Assembly: GCA_945907225.1 (NCBI GenBank)
Contig: CAMDSN010000002.1
Location: 1 to 28,130, forward strand
Length of the DNA stretch: 28,130 bases
From: Flavobacterium psychrophilum
GTDB lineage: Bacteria; Bacteroidota; Bacteroidia; Flavobacteriales; Flavobacteriaceae
Direction: 5' to 3'
The position numbers were made by a program, and so were the translations under genes. This document shows positions 8,454 to 16,611 of this stretch, one piece after another (the stretch's first letter is position 1; the number at the start of each line of letters is the position of its first letter). Below the pieces are notes generated by a model. The model was not told the DNA's origin and did not search any database. It was given only the letters and a program-made list of their open reading frames with translations.

Positions 8454-9161
8454 ATGAAAATAGCACTTTTAGGATATGGGAAAATGGGAAAAGTAATTGA
8501 GAAAATTGCTTTAGAAAGAGGGCATGAAATTGTTCTAAAAAAAGATGAATTCACTTCTTTTGAAGGGATTACAAAAGCAGATGTCGCAATAGACTTTAGT
8601 GTTCCCACTAGTGCTGTAGAAAATATTACCACTGCAATAAACAATTCCATTCCAATAATTTCAGGCACTACAGGTTGGCTTGATAAATTGGATCAAATAG
8701 AAAAACTTTGTGTCGAAAAAAATGGCGCCTTTTTATACAGTTCCAATTATAGTTTAGGCGTAAATATCTTTTTTGAATTAAATGATCAGCTTGCAAAATT
8801 GATGTCGAAATTTAAAAACTATAAAGTATCCCTAGAAGAAATTCATCATACCCATAAACTTGACAAACCAAGTGGGACTGCCATAACACTAGCAAATTCT
8901 ATAATTAATCGCTCAGATAACAACGATTGGTCTATCGAAAACGAAAAAGAAGGTACTGTTTTTATTGATGTTAAACGAATTGATGAAGTGCCTGGCACGC
9001 ATAGCATTTTTTATAATTCGGAGGTTGATGTTATTGCTATTAAACATATTGCCCACAATCGAGATGGTTTTGCTCTTGGCGCTGTAATAGCAGCCGAATG
9101 GATAATTGGAAAAAAAGGGAATTTTTCAATGAAAGATGTAATTGAACTAAATCGTAATTAA
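8454..9161 (+). CDS. dapB: 4-hydroxy-tetrahydrodipicolinate reductase
   Basis: This cytoplasmic enzyme of the diaminopimelate/lysine pathway supplies peptidoglycan precursors, reducing 4-hydroxy-tetrahydrodipicolinate with NAD(P)H. At 235 residues it is slightly shorter than the enterobacterial enzyme. The nucleotide loop GYGKMG is at residues 7-12, GTTGW at 71-75, SSNYSLGVN at 96-104, and the catalytic/substrate motif EIHHTHKLDKPSGTA at 129-143, with the general-acid His and Lys in place. The ATG follows the DUF5683 stop codon with no gap, indicating translational coupling. Confidence 0.97.
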   Translation: MKIALLGYGKMGKVIEKIALERGHEIVLKKDEFTSFEGITKADVAIDFSVPTSAVENITTAINNSIPIISGTTGWLDKLDQIEKLCVEKNGAFLYSSNYSLGVNIFFELNDQLAKLMSKFKNYKVSLEEIHHTHKLDKPSGTAITLANSIINRSDNNDWSIENEKEGTVFIDVKRIDEVPGTHSIFYNSEVDVIAIKHIAHNRDGFALGAVIAAEWIIGKKGNFSMKDVIELNRN

Positions 9162-9198
9162 AAATAAATATTGTAATTAAACTTTAAAACGCTTTATT

Positions 9199-10749
9199 AT
9201 GGAATTATCTAATTGGTTTTTACTTTTAATAGCTATTCAACTAATTCATGGATTGGGTACATGGAAACTATATCAAAAGGCCGGGAGAAAATCTTGGGAA
9301 GCTTTTGTCCCAATATACAATGCAATAGTTTTGATGAAAATTATAAACCGTCCAGTTTCTTGGACCTTACTCCTTTTCTTTCCCGTTATCAATTTGATTT
9401 TAATTCCTGTAATTTGGATAGAAACTTTAAGAAGTTTTGGAAAAAATTCAACTAATGACACGTTTTTCGGAATATTATCTTGCGGACTCTATATCTATTA
9501 TATCAATTATTTTCAGCCAGATGTAGTCTATATAAAAGATAGAAGTTTAATAGCTAAAACCAAAACAGGAGATACCATTAGCTCCCTTCTTTTTGCAATT
9601 GTTGTTGCAACTTTAGTACATACTTATGTTATGCAACCCTTTACAATTCCAACTGCATCTTTGGAAAAATCATTACTAATTGGCGATTTTCTATTTGTTA
9701 GTAAGTTTCATTATGGTGCTAGAACACCAATGACCGCCGTGGCAGCTCCAATGGTACATGATACACTTCCAGTAGTAAAAACAAAATCGTATACAAGTTG
9801 GCCCCAATTACCTTACTTCCGATTTCCTGGGTTTCAAAAAATCAAAAAAAATGATATTGTCGTTTTTAATTGGCCAGCAGATACGGTATACAAATTTTTT
9901 GATACTTCGGGAAGGAGTATTTTAAAACCTGTGGATAAAAAATCAAACTATGTTAAACGTTGTCAAGGAACACCTGGTGATTCATTACAAATTAAAAACG
10001 GTACTGTATTTATTAATGGCAAAGAGCTTATTCTTCCTGGAAGAGCAAAAACACAATATTCCTACAATGTGACCTACGACATGAATAATACTGATTTAGA
10101 TTTTGAGTATTTGTTGAATGAATTGGGGTCAACTGATGGAGCTGGATTTAGAACTGAGGCAAGAGACTCATTATTCATAAGAGCATTAACTAAAGAAGGG
10201 GCGGAAACACTAAGAAAAGTAAATGGAATAAAATCGGTTACTCAAGTTATTGAGAAGAAAGGGGAATCAAATATTTTTTCACACAATCCAAATTGGAATG
10301 CCGATAATTTTGGACCAATTTACATTCCAGAAAAAGGAAAAAAAGTAGCGTTAAATGTAAAAACCCTTCCTTTTTACAAGAGAATAATTACGGCATACGA
10401 GAACCATACACTAAAAGTTGTAGGCGATGATATTTATATAGATAACAAAAAAGTCACAACCTATACTTTCCAACAAAATTATTATTGGATGATGGGAGAT
10501 AATAGACATAATTCTGAGGACAGCAGATATTGGGGTTGTGTACCAGAGAATCATATCGTGGGCAAACCCGTTTTTATTTGGATGAGTTGGGATACTAATG
10601 GAAAAGGAATAAATAAAATTCGTTGGGAACGATTATTTACAACCGTTGGAGGTGATGGACAACCAGAATCCTATTTCAAAATATTTCTTGGTTTATTAGC
10701 ACTATATTTTGTTGGCGACTATTTTTGGAAGAAAAGAAAAAAAGGTTAA
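9199..10749 (+). CDS. lepB: Signal peptidase I, long Bacteroidota form
   Basis: This membrane serine protease removes signal peptides from exported proteins. At 516 residues it is well above the E. coli length (324). The N-terminal 125 residues carry about three hydrophobic segments (about 5-20, 55-74, 86-104), and a further one lies at about 128-145. The catalytic Ser154 sits in PTASLEKSLLIGD, aligned with the E. coli Ser90 motif but with Met replaced by Leu and Pro by Lys. The catalytic Lys253 is in NYVKRCQGTPGD and the GDNRHNSEDSRYWG box is at 433-446. A long insertion (about residues 275-420) separates the last two boxes. A C-terminal hydrophobic segment (495-509) is followed by a lysine-rich tail. 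It lies 37 bases after dapB and is probably in the same operon. Confidence 0.95.
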   Translation: MELSNWFLLLIAIQLIHGLGTWKLYQKAGRKSWEAFVPIYNAIVLMKIINRPVSWTLLLFFPVINLILIPVIWIETLRSFGKNSTNDTFFGILSCGLYIYYINYFQPDVVYIKDRSLIAKTKTGDTISSLLFAIVVATLVHTYVMQPFTIPTASLEKSLLIGDFLFVSKFHYGARTPMTAVAAPMVHDTLPVVKTKSYTSWPQLPYFRFPGFQKIKKNDIVVFNWPADTVYKFFDTSGRSILKPVDKKSNYVKRCQGTPGDSLQIKNGTVFINGKELILPGRAKTQYSYNVTYDMNNTDLDFEYLLNELGSTDGAGFRTEARDSLFIRALTKEGAETLRKVNGIKSVTQVIEKKGESNIFSHNPNWNADNFGPIYIPEKGKKVALNVKTLPFYKRIITAYENHTLKVVGDDIYIDNKKVTTYTFQQNYYWMMGDNRHNSEDSRYWGCVPENHIVGKPVFIWMSWDTNGKGINKIRWERLFTTVGGDGQPESYFKIFLGLLALYFVGDYFWKKRKKG

Positions 10750-10757
10750 TTTGTTAA

Positions 10758-10800
10758 TGTGGTTATACGGTTATTCGATTCTCATTTACAAATAACCACA
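10758..10800. repeat. Inverted repeat with ATAACC units upstream of the four-helix-bundle gene
   Basis: TGTGGTTAT (10758-10766) and ATAACCACA (10792-10800) form a 9-bp inverted repeat around a 25-base loop. A further GGTTAT lies in the loop at 10769-10774. There is no T tract, so it does not look like a terminator. ATAACC units also occur on the other side of the gene. Confidence 0.55.
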
Positions 10801-10841
10801 CGAGCAAAGCGAACAGACGCAGTAAATCCCCAAATAAACGA

Positions 10842-11225
10842 ATGCTTATGTACATTTTTTCTTTTGAAAAATTAGAAGTTTGGGTGGAAGCTAAAGAGTT
10901 TTCCAAGTCTATATATAAAGAAACTACAAATTTTCCTGATACAGAAAAATTTGGATTAACATCACAATTAAGAAGAGCTTCTATATCAATTGCATCAAAT
11001 ATTGCTGAAGGTTCCGCACGAAAAAGCTACAAAGACAAAGCCCATTTTACGACAATGGCATTTGGTTCTGCAGTAGAAATACTCAACCAATTAATAATTT
11101 CATTTGAGTTAAATTTTGTTTCAGAAATTGATTATTTAAAATTAAGAGAGCAGTTAGAAAGTATTACTAATAAACTAAATGCTCTTCGAAATTACCAAAT
11201 AGACAAATCAAACGAAACCAAATAA
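10842..11225 (+). CDS. Four-helix-bundle protein (23S rRNA intervening-sequence protein family)
   Basis: A 127-residue protein of the S23/four-helix-bundle family. It begins FEKLEVWVEAKEFSKSIY, followed by the family signature LTSQLRRASISIASNIAEG (about residues 39-57), KAHFTTMAFGSAVEILNQL and a C-terminal LREQLESITNKLNALRN helix. The family has no established biochemical role; related small bundles serve as accessory factors (Avd) in diversity-generating retroelements, but no reverse transcriptase is present here. The gene lies between lepB and wbqC. It has repeat units on both sides, and its stop codon falls inside one. The start may be the ATG at 10842 or the one two codons later at 10848. 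Confidence 0.88.
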   Translation: MLMYIFSFEKLEVWVEAKEFSKSIYKETTNFPDTEKFGLTSQLRRASISIASNIAEGSARKSYKDKAHFTTMAFGSAVEILNQLIISFELNFVSEIDYLKLREQLESITNKLNALRNYQIDKSNETK

Positions 11226-11235
11226 CCAAATAACC
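11218..11235. repeat. Short tandem repeat CCAAATAA x2 at the end of the four-helix-bundle gene
   Basis: CCAAATAA occurs at 11218-11225 and again at 11226-11233, followed by CC, giving two ATAACC units. The TAA of the first copy is the stop codon of the four-helix-bundle gene. The same ATAACC unit occurs in the inverted repeat on the gene's other side. Confidence 0.55.
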
Positions 11236-11245
11236 GCATCCACAA

Positions 11246-11857
11246 ATGAACACAATCATCCACCCATCCTACTTCCCATCGATAAGTAATTTTGTGGCGA
11301 TTGCCAAAGCGGATATTGTGACGTTTGAAATGGAAGACAATTTTCAAAAGCAAACCAATAGAAACCGAATGTATATTTATAGTCCAAATGGCATTCAACT
11401 CTTGAATGTCCCAATAAAAAAGAGTAAAGTAGCCCATCAAAAAACCAAAGATGTTAAAATAGAATCTGCTTTTGATTGGCAAAAACAACATTTCAAATCG
11501 TTGGAAGCAGCTTACAGAACTTCACCCTTTTTTGAATATTTTGAGGATGAAATTACGTCTGTCTTTAAAAAAAAGCATACATTTTTAATGGATTTAAACC
11601 TGGAAACCCTAGAAATAGTGTCGAAATGTTTGCGTTTTAATTTGAATTTTAAAAAGACAGATGACTATTTTCATGAAAGTAATGACAAAATAGACTACCG
11701 TAATCTAATTAATGGAAAAAAAGACACAACGCTCCTTGACCCTTATACTCAAGTCTTTGGATACAAACACGGATTCATAAATAATTTATCTATTTTAGAC
11801 TTACTTTTTAATGAAGGAAAGTATGCCTTAGATTATTTAAAGTCTCAAAAAATATAA
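11246..11857 (+). CDS. WbqC family protein
   Basis: A 203-residue protein recognised as WbqC-like from the N-terminal HPSYFPSISNFVAIAKADIV, a block with the conserved FQKQTNRNRMYIYSPNG segment, NVPIKKSK, and the later FEYFEDEI and GKKDTTLLDPYTQVFG blocks. WbqC proteins are often found near O-antigen or surface-polysaccharide genes, but their biochemical role is not established. In flavobacteria the gene usually follows lepB; here a four-helix-bundle gene separates the two. It converges with the next minus-strand gene with no bases between the stop codons. Confidence 0.85.
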   Translation: MNTIIHPSYFPSISNFVAIAKADIVTFEMEDNFQKQTNRNRMYIYSPNGIQLLNVPIKKSKVAHQKTKDVKIESAFDWQKQHFKSLEAAYRTSPFFEYFEDEITSVFKKKHTFLMDLNLETLEIVSKCLRFNLNFKKTDDYFHESNDKIDYRNLINGKKDTTLLDPYTQVFGYKHGFINNLSILDLLFNEGKYALDYLKSQKI

Positions 11858-12907
11858 CTAATCTACTACTGAAAGCCTTGTTGAAATTGGAAAATGATCT
11901 GATTTTTGAAAATCGGTGAAAGTGGTAAATTTTTTAATTTTCATTTTTTTACTGGCAAAAATATAATCTATACGAGCCGGATAGAATTTAAAATGATACG
12001 TTTGACCAAAGCCTTTACCTGATTCCTCGAAACAATCATTCATATCTGATTTTATACTTCTATAAACGTATGAAAACGGACTATTATTCATATCACCACA
12101 TACTATCATTGGGTAGTTACACTTACTTTTATGTGCAACCAAAATTTCGGTATGTAATTCCTGCTTTTTAAAAGCATCGCTAATTCTATTAAAGAGAAGT
12201 TGTGATTTATTTTTGTTTATGGAATCTACGTGACGAGAAATCTCATTTACATCTGGTGATATTTTTATTGATTGAAGATGCATATTATATACTCTGATCG
12301 TATCTTTTCCCTTTTTTATATCGGCATAAATAATATTATTACCGATAGACGAAATTTTAAGTTCTCCTCCATTAATAATAGGAAACTTGGAGAAAATAGC
12401 TTGTCCCGTTTTGATTTTGTTACCCTCCATAAATACTGACTTATATTTATAGACACGTAAATCAATTGAAGCATTTTCTGAGTATTCTTGAATACATAAA
12501 ATATCAGGATTTTGTTCGTTGATAAAAGTCAAAATAGAATTCCCAACATCTTCACCCTCAATCCAACCAAACAAATTAAATAAACGAACATTGTAACTCA
12601 TTAGGGTAAAATCTTTATCTTCAGCTTCTATTTCGTTGGATGTGAATTTATAGAATTTATTTATAAAGGTAATTCCCACCAACAATACAAGACCAGAAAG
12701 TATTACTTGTCGTTTTAATTGCAACAACCAATACAAAAAAAACAGTCCGTTTAAAAGTAGAAAAAGGGGTAAGATTAATGTCAATACCGACAAAAGCGGA
12801 AATAATTTAGGTGCGAGGAAAGGAAGAAAATAGGCAATAAAAGTCAGTGCCGTAATTGCAATATTTAATCCAAAAACAAATTTGTTAAACAAAGAAAGTT
12901 TTTTCAT
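11858..12907 (-). CDS. Membrane-anchored endonuclease/exonuclease/phosphatase fold protein
   Basis: A 349-residue protein with about three N-terminal hydrophobic segments in residues 14-84, followed by an endonuclease/exonuclease/phosphatase (EEP) domain. Visible active-site features are SYNVRLF (104-110), DILCIQEYS (135-143, with the metal-binding Glu), YNMHLQS (207-213), CGDMNNSPFS (270-279), DYIFAS (314-319) and the terminal SDHFPIS (336-342). The metal-binding and catalytic Asp, Asn and His residues are all present, so it is likely an active phosphodiesterase or nuclease. The substrate cannot be told from the sequence. It is the last gene of the mutL-rhomboid-rhomboid operon, 18 bases after the second rhomboid gene. 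Confidence 0.88.
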   Translation of the reverse strand: MKKLSLFNKFVFGLNIAITALTFIAYFLPFLAPKLFPLLSVLTLILPLFLLLNGLFFLYWLLQLKRQVILSGLVLLVGITFINKFYKFTSNEIEAEDKDFTLMSYNVRLFNLFGWIEGEDVGNSILTFINEQNPDILCIQEYSENASIDLRVYKYKSVFMEGNKIKTGQAIFSKFPIINGGELKISSIGNNIIYADIKKGKDTIRVYNMHLQSIKISPDVNEISRHVDSINKNKSQLLFNRISDAFKKQELHTEILVAHKSKCNYPMIVCGDMNNSPFSYVYRSIKSDMNDCFEESGKGFGQTYHFKFYPARIDYIFASKKMKIKKFTTFTDFQKSDHFPISTRLSVVD

Positions 12908-12925
12908 CTCTACTTTAAACGTTGA

Positions 12926-13792
12926 CTATTTACCTACTTTAAATAGGAATTCTTTTTCTTCTACGGTTAAACTATCATAACCCGAATGACTAATTTTATC
13001 TAAAATTTCATCTATTTGCTGTTGTGTTTTGTCCTTCACAATAATTCTACTCTGTTTTGAATTGTAGGATTTATTCCGATTTACATGTACTTTTTTAAAT
13101 GGGGTTGCTTCATTTTTTATGAACAAATTTGCAAAAAAATCAATTACTGAATTTACAATTTTACTTAAATCAATACCCCTAATTAACAACTGTATAAATA
13201 TAAAACCAAAAAAAGCACCACTCAAATGTGCAATATGTCCACCTGTGTTCTCCAATTTTAATTGCAACAAATCTAGCAATAATATAACAGCAGTTATATG
13301 CCAAAGCTTTACGGTTCCAACTAACAATAAACGAATTTCCATCAAAGGTTGATAGGTAGTGGTAGCGACTAAAATAGCCATTATTGCTGCTGATGCGCCA
13401 ACTAGTAATGAAAGCTCGTTCATTAAATAAAAGCTAGCACAAAAACACATTCCAGCAAAAATTGAACTCAAGAGATATAACGCAAGATATTGTTTTTGTG
13501 TAAAAAAAGTTAAAAATAATCGACTTGAAAAGTTTAAAACCATCATATTAAAAAACAAATGAAGAAATCCATTATGAAAAAAAGCATAGGTTAGTAGCGT
13601 CCAAACGCGATATAAAACAACTGAAGGATCTGAAGATAAGCCTATCCAACTCGGATAATAAAAAACCGCCGTTTTAAAATTATAGAAAAATACGATCGAT
13701 AAAAGAAATATACCAACATTCCAATAAATCATTTTGTTGGCAATGCCGCCAATCTTATATTGCATCTTTATATCGTCAAAAATTGTATTCAT
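12926..13792 (-). CDS. Rhomboid family intramembrane serine protease with cytosolic C-terminal tail
   Basis: A 288-residue polytopic membrane protein. Rhomboid features are WTLLTYAFFHNGFLHLFFNM (residues 64-83, including the HxxxN loop), the catalytic Ser134 in GASA (132-135) and the catalytic His189 in GGHIAHLSGAFFGF. After the last hydrophobic segment (about 190-205) is a soluble tail of about 80 residues. The tail is lysine-rich and ends DEILDKISHSGYDSLTVEEK plus about ten more residues, a short conserved C-terminal helical module seen on flavobacterial rhomboids (DUF6576-like). The gene is second of two adjacent but clearly different rhomboid genes, 3 bases after the first. The substrate is unknown. 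Confidence 0.93.
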   Translation of the reverse strand: MNTIFDDIKMQYKIGGIANKMIYWNVGIFLLSIVFFYNFKTAVFYYPSWIGLSSDPSVVLYRVWTLLTYAFFHNGFLHLFFNMMVLNFSSRLFLTFFTQKQYLALYLLSSIFAGMCFCASFYLMNELSLLVGASAAIMAILVATTTYQPLMEIRLLLVGTVKLWHITAVILLLDLLQLKLENTGGHIAHLSGAFFGFIFIQLLIRGIDLSKIVNSVIDFFANLFIKNEATPFKKVHVNRNKSYNSKQSRIIVKDKTQQQIDEILDKISHSGYDSLTVEEKEFLFKVGK

Positions 13793-13795
13793 AAA

Positions 13796-14608
13796 TTAAT
13801 TCCAACGATTATTATTAAACTGATTTTTTTTCCAATACCACATCATCAACAAACCTGTTAAAGCGCCACCAACGTGAGCAAAATGAGCAACTCCAGTACC
13901 TCCTGCACCAAAAAGTGAGCTTCCTTTAAATCCTAAAAATAAATCAACCGCAATAATTCCTGGCACAAAATATTTGGCTTTAATCGGGATTGGGATAAAC
14001 ATTATTCCCAATTCAGCCATTGGAAACATAAAAGCAAAAGCCGCAAGCAATCCGTAAATAGCGCCAGATGCACCAACTGCAGTGGATTTATAAGTTTGAA
14101 TCGCAGACTGCAAAGTTTCAAATTGATCTTGCGAACAGTTGGAACCATCAAGTATCGTCTTTACTTTAGATGAAATCATATGGCCAGAACCATCAAAAAC
14201 CGAACTATAATCAGCATTTAAAAGAATTTGAATATTTGTTTCTGATAAATGTAAACTCGAAAGCTGGTCTAAGACATTTTGAATCTGAAAATAATTAACC
14301 GCTGTATGCAATGCTGCCGCACCTAAACCACAAGAAATATAGAAAAAAATAAATTTTTTAGCGCCCCAAAATTGTTCTAGAGCACTACCAAAAGAAACTA
14401 ACGCAAACATATTAAAAACCAAATGAAAAAAATTAGGCATTGGAGCATGCATGAACATACTCGTAAGGGGTTGCCATATTTTGAAATCTGGATTTTCTAC
14501 ATAGAACATTGATAGCATAGGATATGCCTCAACTACAAATTGAGAACCTACGAAAAAAATTATATTTATTATTAATAACTGCTTAACAGTTTCGGTCATT
14601 TGCATCAT
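13796..14608 (-). CDS. Rhomboid family intramembrane serine protease
   Basis: A 270-residue membrane protease. It has WQPLTSMFMH (residues 45-54), FFHLVFNMFALVSFGSALE (60-78), the catalytic Ser181 in VGASGAIYG (178-186) and the catalytic His245 in VAHFAHVGGALTGLLMMW. A hydrophilic stretch at about 107-175, between the second hydrophobic pair and the catalytic Ser helix, is longer than usual and probably forms a loop outside the membrane. The ATG overlaps the mutL stop codon (ATGA), so translation is likely coupled to mutL. It starts with two ATG codons in a row (14608 or 14605), either of which could be used. Confidence 0.93.
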   Translation of the reverse strand: MMQMTETVKQLLIINIIFFVGSQFVVEAYPMLSMFYVENPDFKIWQPLTSMFMHAPMPNFFHLVFNMFALVSFGSALEQFWGAKKFIFFYISCGLGAAALHTAVNYFQIQNVLDQLSSLHLSETNIQILLNADYSSVFDGSGHMISSKVKTILDGSNCSQDQFETLQSAIQTYKSTAVGASGAIYGLLAAFAFMFPMAELGIMFIPIPIKAKYFVPGIIAVDLFLGFKGSSLFGAGGTGVAHFAHVGGALTGLLMMWYWKKNQFNNNRWN

Positions 14609-16479
14609 GTGCTAAATTTTTTGTCAATATCACTCACACTCATCGTAATAAATGTTGGTTTTTGGGAGGGAGATACATTGGGTTCTTTACATGCAAAAAG
14701 GTTGTGAACTAAATTCTCTTGCTCTTTCTCGGTTAAATAAGTGCCCGTTTTAACGGCTAAGCTTTTAGCAATGGATTTAGCAATAGTGTCATTTTGACAA
14801 AAACTACTCGCCGGAATTCCATGTTGTAAGTCGCTTAATAATTCATCAACAACAAGTGCAATTTGACTTTCTGCAACAGTTAAGGGAATTCCAGAAATTA
14901 CAACGGCATCATCCTGAATGGCATCAAAAATAAATCCCATACTCTCTAAGGAAGTTCTTAATTCAGTTAATAATTGTATTTCTGTCTTTGAAAAAGATAA
15001 TTGTAATGGAAATAACATTTTTTGACTTGAAGCTTGTTGAACTGTCATACTTCGCAAGTATTCTTCATATAATATTCGCTCATGTGCCCTTTTTTGGTTG
15101 ATTATAACCATCCCCGACTTTATTGGACTTACAATATACTTTTTTTGGATTTGGTAAGTGCGTTTAACCTCTTGCTCAATTTCGTTTTCCTCAAATAATG
15201 AAGAGGTAACAGCATCATTTTCAAATGTCATTTCAGTTATTTCTTGTCCCGATTGCTGAACTCCCACATACAAACTTTCCCAACTTGGAAGAATCTCTGA
15301 TTTTTTATAATTGTTCGAAGAAGAAAATCCATCAACTGACTTTCTTTCATGCTGATTAACTCCCGCTTCATCCGAGAATGGATTATAACTACTATCAACT
15401 TGTATTGTTGGAAAATCTACTGTTTTATTTTGATATTCATAAGGAGTATCTAAATTGGGATCTCTATCAAAATCTAGAACGGGAGAGACATTAAATTGTC
15501 CCAAACTATGTTTAATTGATGACCGTAAAATGGCATATAAAGCGTGCTCATCATCAAACTTAATTTCAGTTTTGGTTGGATGAATATTGATATCTATCGT
15601 ATGTGGCGGTACATCTAAATATATAAAATAACTCGGCTGGGCGCCATCTTTTAGCAAGCCTTCATAACCTGCCATCACAGCATGATGCAAATAACCACTT
15701 TTGATATATCGATTATTCACAAAAAAGAATTGTTCTCCTCTATTTTTTTTTGAAAACTCGGGTTTACCTATAAAGCCATGTAAATTAACTATTTCGGTTT
15801 CTTCAGTAATAGGCACTAATTTTTCATTTGTTTTTCCAGAAAAAACAGTAACAATTCGTTGTCTAAAATTTGATATTGGCAAATTAAACATCTCACTCCC
15901 ATTATGATACATTGTGAAATGAATAGAAGGATGTGCCAATGCAACACGTTGAAATTCATCAACTATATGGCGATATTCAACAGTATCCGATTTTAAAAAA
16001 TTACGACGGGCCGGAATATTGAAAAATAAATTCTTAACTAAGAAGGATGTGCCCTTGGGCATTACAGCCGGATCTTGGGACATAAACTTACTACCCTCAA
16101 CAATACAGTGGGTTCCCAACTCATCTTGCTCCTGCTTGGTTTTCATCTCTACATGCGCAATCGCAGCAATAGAAGCAAGTGCCTCTCCTCTAAAACCTTT
16201 GGTATAAAGCGAAAATAAATCCTCGGCTTGTCTTATTTTTGAAGTAGCATGCCGCTCAAAGCACAATCTAGAGTCGGTTATACTCATCCCAATACCATTA
16301 TCAACTACCTGAATAAGTGATTTCCCTGCATCTTTAATTATCAATTTTATATCGGTTGCTTTTGCATCAACTGCATTTTCAAGTAACTCTTTAACCACAG
16401 AGGCAGGACGCTGCACAACTTCGCCAGCCGCAATTTGGTTGGCAACATGATCAGGAAGTAATTGAATTATACTAGACAT
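14605..16479 (-). CDS. mutL: DNA mismatch repair protein MutL
   Basis: A 624-residue MutL. The N-terminal GHKL ATPase is complete: IAAGEVVQRPASVVKELLEN (residues 16-35), DNGIGM (60-65), HATSKI (77-82) and GFRGEAL (95-101). A linker (about 335-440) leads to a C-terminal dimerisation domain. Where endonuclease-type MutL proteins carry DQHA(X)2E(X)4E, this one reads NQKRAHERILYE (461-472), and where they carry CPHGRP it reads SPSQKP (603-608). The nicking activity is therefore probably absent. The gene is first in an operon with two rhomboids and an EEP-fold protein. The ATG at 16479 matches the family start (SSIIQLLPDHVANQIAAGE). Confidence 0.96.
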   Translation of the reverse strand: MSSIIQLLPDHVANQIAAGEVVQRPASVVKELLENAVDAKATDIKLIIKDAGKSLIQVVDNGIGMSITDSRLCFERHATSKIRQAEDLFSLYTKGFRGEALASIAAIAHVEMKTKQEQDELGTHCIVEGSKFMSQDPAVMPKGTSFLVKNLFFNIPARRNFLKSDTVEYRHIVDEFQRVALAHPSIHFTMYHNGSEMFNLPISNFRQRIVTVFSGKTNEKLVPITEETEIVNLHGFIGKPEFSKKNRGEQFFFVNNRYIKSGYLHHAVMAGYEGLLKDGAQPSYFIYLDVPPHTIDINIHPTKTEIKFDDEHALYAILRSSIKHSLGQFNVSPVLDFDRDPNLDTPYEYQNKTVDFPTIQVDSSYNPFSDEAGVNQHERKSVDGFSSSNNYKKSEILPSWESLYVGVQQSGQEITEMTFENDAVTSSLFEENEIEQEVKRTYQIQKKYIVSPIKSGMVIINQKRAHERILYEEYLRSMTVQQASSQKMLFPLQLSFSKTEIQLLTELRTSLESMGFIFDAIQDDAVVISGIPLTVAESQIALVVDELLSDLQHGIPASSFCQNDTIAKSIAKSLAVKTGTYLTEKEQENLVHNLFACKEPNVSPSQKPTFITMSVSDIDKKFST

Positions 16480-16552
16480 TTAATTAAAATTATAAATAAA
16501 TTAAGGCAAACAAATTTAAACAAAATCTTGTGTTGATTTTCTAATAAACTCG

Positions 16553-16560
16553 CAAAAATA
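16553..16560 (-). promoter_or_regulatory. Possible -7 element of the mutL operon
   Basis: Read on the minus strand this is TATTTTTG, a perfect TAnnTTTG, followed by CG as at the TPR gene promoter. It lies about 73 bases upstream of the mutL ATG. No TTG is found at the expected -33 position. A second perfect match (TAAATTTG) lies closer to the gene at 16511-16518. Confidence 0.4.
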
Positions 16561-16611
16561 TGAAGATGAATAAAGCGGTGTTATTATAAAAAATAGCTAA
16601 AAAAAAGGTCA

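Noticed and set aside
10758..10800. Inverted repeat after lepB as a terminator
   Set aside because: It has a long loop and no T tract. It shares its ATAACC unit with the repeat after the next gene, so it fits better as a repeat element.
10842..11225. Four-helix-bundle gene as the Avd factor of a diversity-generating retroelement
   Set aside because: There is no reverse transcriptase, template repeat or variable repeat in the window.
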